This document shows, piece after piece, positions 60,127 through 64,000 of a DNA stretch of 64,000 nt; within the stretch, counting starts at the first letter, position 1, and the number at the start of each line of letters is the position of its first letter. Made by a program: the position numbers and the translations under genes. The notes under the pieces are model-generated. The model saw nothing but the letters and a program-made list of their open reading frames with translations, searched no databases and was not told the DNA's origin. Origin of the DNA: Atherinomorus stipes (Eukaryota; Chordata; Actinopteri; Atheriniformes; Atherinidae); assembly GCA_023101725.1 (NCBI GenBank), contig JALJCO010012651.1:62001-126000 (forward strand), read 5' to 3'.

Positions 60127-60244
60127 TTTGCTGCCTCCTCAGTTCCCTCAGGAGAAGCCGGTGGTTAGTGTCTACCCGCCTGTTGGTCATCATTTGATTG
60201 ATAGCAATAATGGTACCATGATCACAAGCCCACTCATCACAAAT
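60127..60244 (+). CDS. vps37a: vps37a exon 3 (UEV core)
   Basis: 118 bp, acceptor ttacag to 60126, donor gtaagt. Encodes LLPPQFPQEKPVVSVYPPVG and HHLIDSNNGTMITSPLITN. The UEV fold of VPS37A lacks the catalytic Cys of E2 enzymes; none is present here. The acceptor is only 83 bp from the end of the hAT-like element at 59033-60043. Confidence 0.96.
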
Positions 60245-60958
60245 GTAAGTAAATCATTTTGGTTCAAAAGTACAATATGAAACATGGTTCATTTAACAGC
60301 TTTATGACTCTGCTGTTCTGTTGATACAAGTCAACAGCAAAAGGGAGAGTTTATATACCATAAATGTGGATCAGTCTGACCACAAACTGTGACAGAGATA
60401 CCGTCATTTGTTGTACGGTTGAAAAATACCATAGGATCTTTGTTCTCAGTGGAGAGAGAACTGATAAATATATGAAGCACAGTGGTCACATTTCTCCCAC
60501 AGCAAGATTAAGGGGAGAATCGTCTTTTTACTCTAAGTAATGAAATCTCATCTGACTAAAACTGAAACTGAAATGAGTAAATCAAAGTGAGGTGGTTTCC
60601 ACAGTCTCTCAGGATGTTTCTACAATAGAAGTCAGATGAAATTAAATGAAAAATACTATATTTATCCCTCAAGGAAATGTCAGTGTTGTCGTAGGGCTTT
60701 TTGTGTGTTTGTTTTAAATAGAAACTATAAAAATCAGTTGGATAAAGGCTTGTTTTGGAGGGTGATGGTTGCTGGCAGGATTGGTCTTAAGTACCTTTCT
60801 GTTCTGTCTTCTGAATAAATTTTCTGACTTTATACTGACCAAAAATATATTCATGATAATATTAGTTTTATTCTTTACAAAGAGTTGTTCTATATATTTG
60901 TGTCTGTTGAGCACGTTTGATTCCTCAGTATTCTAGTTGCTTCCTCTTGCTACCGTAC
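60245..60958. other. vps37a intron 3, left part
   Basis: 60633-60690 (aatgaaaaatactatattta, tccctcaaggaaatgtcagt) is a short retroposon-like piece shared with 10205-10265. Nothing else recognised. Confidence 0.5.
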
Positions 60959-61958
60959 TAGGGGTGTCAGCGTTTACAATTTTTTCTACAGGTGTAATCA
61001 GGACTACTAACCATCGTGTACACGGTTACACATCAGAGATTCATGATCTTTGAGTTGCAGATGGTGACGTTACCTACACATCCCACCGTACTACCACCGT
61101 CATATTTAACTCGGAGCAGAAACACTGTAGTAGAGCCAAAGTAAGGTTATGGATATTTATCATTTTAATCCCCGAGAACTGAAACGATTCAACAGAAAAA
61201 ATCTCTTTTATTGGGTGTGATCTGAACGTAGTCCCCGCAGAAGTTTTCAAACGGCAGACATCAGCTGACCGCATTTTTCCTACATCTATCAGATACATAA
61301 TAATCCGTCTTCATCAAAGCCAGTTAGCAACAACTAAAGCTAGCTCTCCTAACTTTGAAACTCACCCAATATGACGTTTCCACTGACAGATGCAGTCGGT
61401 GTCCGCTCGCCTCCGATATAAAGGGGAAGAAAGAACCGGGGGAGGGGGGTGAGGCGGAAGGGGAGAGAAAGGGCGGGGGGGGCCCCGAGGGGGAGGAAGG
61501 GGAAGATGACGTGTGTACGGTTATTGATTTTTTCTTTCTTCTAAACGGTTATGATTTGTTATCTGTGTACCCGTTTACACATGTAGACCTGCAGGGGACG
61601 ATTATGGAAAAAATTATTTACGATTTTTTGAATGATATTGATATCACGATTAATATCACGATTTATGGTTTTATAAAAAGTGTTTATTGAACCACAAAAC
61701 TAACTTAAATAATAAAATAAAAGAAATAAATAGAAACAAGTAAAGAGTAAAATAAGAATATTATTTAAGATAATAATAGCAATAAAAATGAATCGCAGCT
61801 CAGCATCTGTCTATCTCCTGCAGTTTGCTTCCTATAACTCCACCAGTCTGTTCACTAAGATTAATTGATTAATCGATTAAGTGTTTTTATGATTGTGAAA
61901 AGGCAAAATCGAAACCGATTAAAATTGATTAATTGTCCAGCCCTACTTGACACCCCTA
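60959..61958. mobile_element. hAT-like element, 1000 bp, with nested MITE
   Basis: Ends taggggtgtcagcgttt and inverted cttgacacccct(a). Perfect duplication taccgtac at 60951-60958 and 61959-61966. It contains a G-rich patch at 61430-61505 and the family D MITE at 61592-61945. Confidence 0.9.
61592..61945 (-). mobile_element. hAT-like MITE, family D, inverted copy
   Basis: Right end ttaattgtccagcccta is the inverse of the 29383 start; shared interior includes ctccaccagtctgttcact. Left end caggggacgattatgg is diverged. It sits 13 bp from the right end of the outer element and no clean duplication could be read. Confidence 0.75.
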
Positions 61959-62003
61959 TACCGTACCACCAAACTCAACATCCATATTTTATATGGAACT
62001 AAA

Positions 62004-62368
62004 GCTGCTTTCAGACTTGCATTGCGGAACGTGAGCGGTAAAGTCCATCCGCTCTTTAAACGGACTCGTCTTTTCAACATATCGCTTCCTTGCGGGCTTA
62101 TTACCCTCCGGGCGCTTTCATACATCAGGAAATGTTGTGGAAAAGTCAACACAGCCTCATTCTCCCTTCAACTCTGTCCAGAACATTTCTTTGTGCGTTC
62201 AGCCAAAACGACGTGCCGCAACATTTCCGTTCTTATGACATGAAGACCAGCCGGTACATGTCCGCTACGTCTCGGCGGTAAAAGACCGGAACCCATGTCT
62301 GAATGCAAACGTTATAAAGGACAAAGTCTGCACTATTACCGCTTTCCAATGCAAGTCTGAAAGGGGCT
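62004..62368. mobile_element. Small DNA element, CTTTCAGACTTGCATTG ends
   Basis: Left gctgctttcagacttgcatt and right aatgcaagtctgaaaggggc are inverted. Flanking taa / tag suggests a 3-bp target. CG-richer than the intron. No transposase frame. Confidence 0.65.
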
Positions 62369-62617
62369 TAGGATGTGTATTTTACACCCTCAGATACGTA
62401 AAGGCAGGGTTGGAGATCCTGGAAAAAGAGGCTTAGCAAGCTACATTTTGAAAATGCACAATTCAAAAGTCCAAACCCCTTTTTTTCCAGACAGATTTTT
62501 TTTTTCAATTCTCCTTTGCTCTTTTTTTAAAAATAAGAATATACATTTATTAAGATTTAATTACCTCTCCTTTGTATGGTTAATTGAAACTTGCTTTCAA
62601 TGCTGTCTGTCTTATAG

Positions 62618-62721
62618 TTTGGGATGCACTCTGATCTGGGCAAGGTCATCCAGAGTCTACTGGACGAGTTCTGGAAAAGTCCTCCTGCGTTGATGTCATC
62701 TGGCTCTGCCGGCTTTCCGTA
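62618..62721 (+). CDS. vps37a: vps37a exon 4
   Basis: 104 bp, acceptor cttatag to 62617. Donor gtaagt at 62722 is preferred over the overlapping gtagta at 62719, because ending at 62721 gives the FP(Y) codon that joins the next exon in frame. Encodes FGMHSDLGKVIQSLLDEFWK and SPPALMSSGSAGFP. Confidence 0.94.
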
Positions 62722-62992
62722 GTAAGTCTGTTCAATAGAAATATAAAACACTTTTCATAAGATTCCTCTTTTTAAGTTAAGGTGATCTGCAGCCTTTAGT
62801 TTTTGTTTTTTTCTCAGATATGTATACTGTTTTGTTAGAGAATGGCATCAGTTAATGCTAAAAAAAAAAAAAGTGTGGTATTGGTGATATTTGGTATAGC
62901 TCTATGTCACACTGTTACACACAGATAAGTTGTTTTGTGACTTGTTTGACATGTTTGTCTTGGGGGATTTTTCTCCCCCAAATTTGCTGCAG

Positions 62993-63221
62993 CAGTATGT
63001 ACAAGCCATCAGGCATGGCTCCTTACCCCACCCAAGCTTTTCATTATGGTCCTCGCCATGTGGGTCCCAGTCAGACACCACCCCCTGGTCCCGGCCCAGC
63101 TCCATCACCAGCCCCCATGCCTCACCCAGGGGTCGATATCACTCATGGGCCCCCCAGAGCACCAGCTCCATATGGACTGATAACTGACCTACCACTACCT
63201 GTACCAATTGGAGAATCACAG
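62993..63221 (+). CDS. vps37a: vps37a exon 5 (Pro-rich linker)
   Basis: 229 bp, acceptor gctgcag to 62992, donor gtaaac. Encodes SMYKPSGMAPYPTQAFHYGP, a run very rich in Pro (PPPGPGPAPSPAPMPHPG) and APYGLITDLPLPVPIGESQ. NLPLPIP at the same place in human confirms the frame. A tandem cagcag acceptor allows an alternative start at 62996 that removes one Ser. Confidence 0.93.
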
Positions 63222-64000
63222 GTAAACTCCAACAATTCATGTAAAGAAGGTTGATGACGTGTATATACGACAGATTATTTTCAATGTCTGTCATTGTTAA
63301 AGTCCTCAGCTTCAAAAATCAAACCAGATAGAAATATATAGTTTAGGGAGAAAAAGAAGAAACAAGCGTTCAAGTTTATTTCAAGTCAAGTTTTTTATGT
63401 TACTCACAATCACAGATGCCCCGAACCTGGATTCAAAGTGTAGATTTAGCTTAAAAATTTGAGTGAGTATAGCACGTAGGTCCTTCACTCTCCCTTTATG
63501 CTTCAGGTTTATAACCATGTTTGATACCAGTTTGGGACCCATCTTGATTCTTAACCTGTTTTTGTACAAGTCAAAAGTATTTATTGGCTCTAGTATACAT
63601 TGATGGTGACCCAACATTCAAGTACACATGCTGATTTTCAGTGAATGTGTTGCAATAAAAGTACTTAAAGGGATACAACACCGACAGACTGATGTGCCTT
63701 CATTTTCATGAAATGCAATGTGAAATGTGAAATGCAGCCGGAGATCCGGGGGGGGGGGGGGGGGGGGGGGGTTATCTGCCGACTTTCATATAATGGGGTT
63801 TACTGGCGCTCGAAACAAAAAGGTCCATAAAAGTCCACAAAAACTTGGCAATATTCCTCCATACTGCTCGAACAGTGTCCTGAGTGGGTAGCGTCCATAA
63901 TTTACTCGAAACGACATCATTTTGTATATTTTTATAGCCTAAACAGTAGTGCACTGTACTTCCGCGATGTGTGCACATGCAAGTTCATGACACTATGGAA
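63222..64000. other. vps37a intron 5 (to window end)
   Basis: No exon recognised. A run of about 24 G lies at 63748-63771. Confidence 0.5.

Larger units (their letters stand above)
56186..63221 (+). other. vps37a: vps37a gene body (3' partial): ESCRT-I subunit VPS37A
   Basis: VPS37A is a subunit of the ESCRT-I complex (with TSG101, VPS28 and MVB12/UBAP1). It acts on endosomes in sorting ubiquitinated receptors into multivesicular bodies and in phagophore closure (family knowledge). Five exons with compatible phases give 212 residues. Order: N-terminal MNWFFPVSK and a Gln-rich stretch SLQQQRQRQIESL; a UEV-like domain from about residue 37 to 135 (EIQKDVEYRIPFTINN, LLPPQFPQEKPVVSVYPPVG, DLGKVIQSLLDEFWKSPP); then a Pro-rich linker. 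The C-terminal Mod(r) domain that binds the ESCRT-I stalk is beyond the right edge. The match to human VPS37A is continuous, so the assignment is firm. Confidence 0.96.

Overview
This window is vertebrate nuclear DNA, almost certainly from a ray-finned (teleost) fish. It is AT-rich, has small GT-AG exons separated by kilobase introns, and is packed with fish-type DNA transposons (Tc1/mariner, hAT-like and TTAA-target MITEs), one 5'-truncated L1 and many microsatellites. No prokaryotic features, rRNA genes or CRISPR arrays were seen. The species cannot be named from the sequence.

Two protein-coding genes are supported, both on the + strand. (1) micu3, mitochondrial calcium uptake protein 3, runs from 1434 to about 46.9 kb. 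The first exon (N-terminus, mitochondrial targeting region) lies before the window. Thirteen exons read from conserved codons around residue 100 to a stop at 45431, giving 400 residues here with two canonical EF-hands. A fourteenth exon at 46541-46639 is in the same phase and encodes a different, longer C-terminus that resembles the C-terminal helix of the paralogue MICU2. It looks like an alternative last exon. (2) vps37a, an ESCRT-I subunit, starts at the ATG at 56186 and continues past the right edge. Five exons are present (212 residues: N-terminal segment, UEV-like domain, proline-rich linker).

The micu3-vps37a order matches the human 8p22 neighbourhood, but the genes that lie between them in human (ZDHHC2, CNOT7) were not recognised here. 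MICU3 tunes mitochondrial calcium uptake and VPS37A sorts ubiquitinated cargo, so the two are neighbours by synteny, not parts of one pathway.

The rest is introns and one intergenic space (about 46.9-55.9 kb). Their main content is mobile DNA. At least eight hAT-like elements have perfect 8-bp target-site duplications, and several are nested two or three deep (39.1-41.7 kb, 45.6-46.4 kb, 59.0-60.0 kb, 61.0-62.0 kb). A Tc1-type MITE family occurs at least six times. Three TTAA-flanked MITE families are present. The two Tc1 copies ending in the same 3' transposase segment are both inactive.
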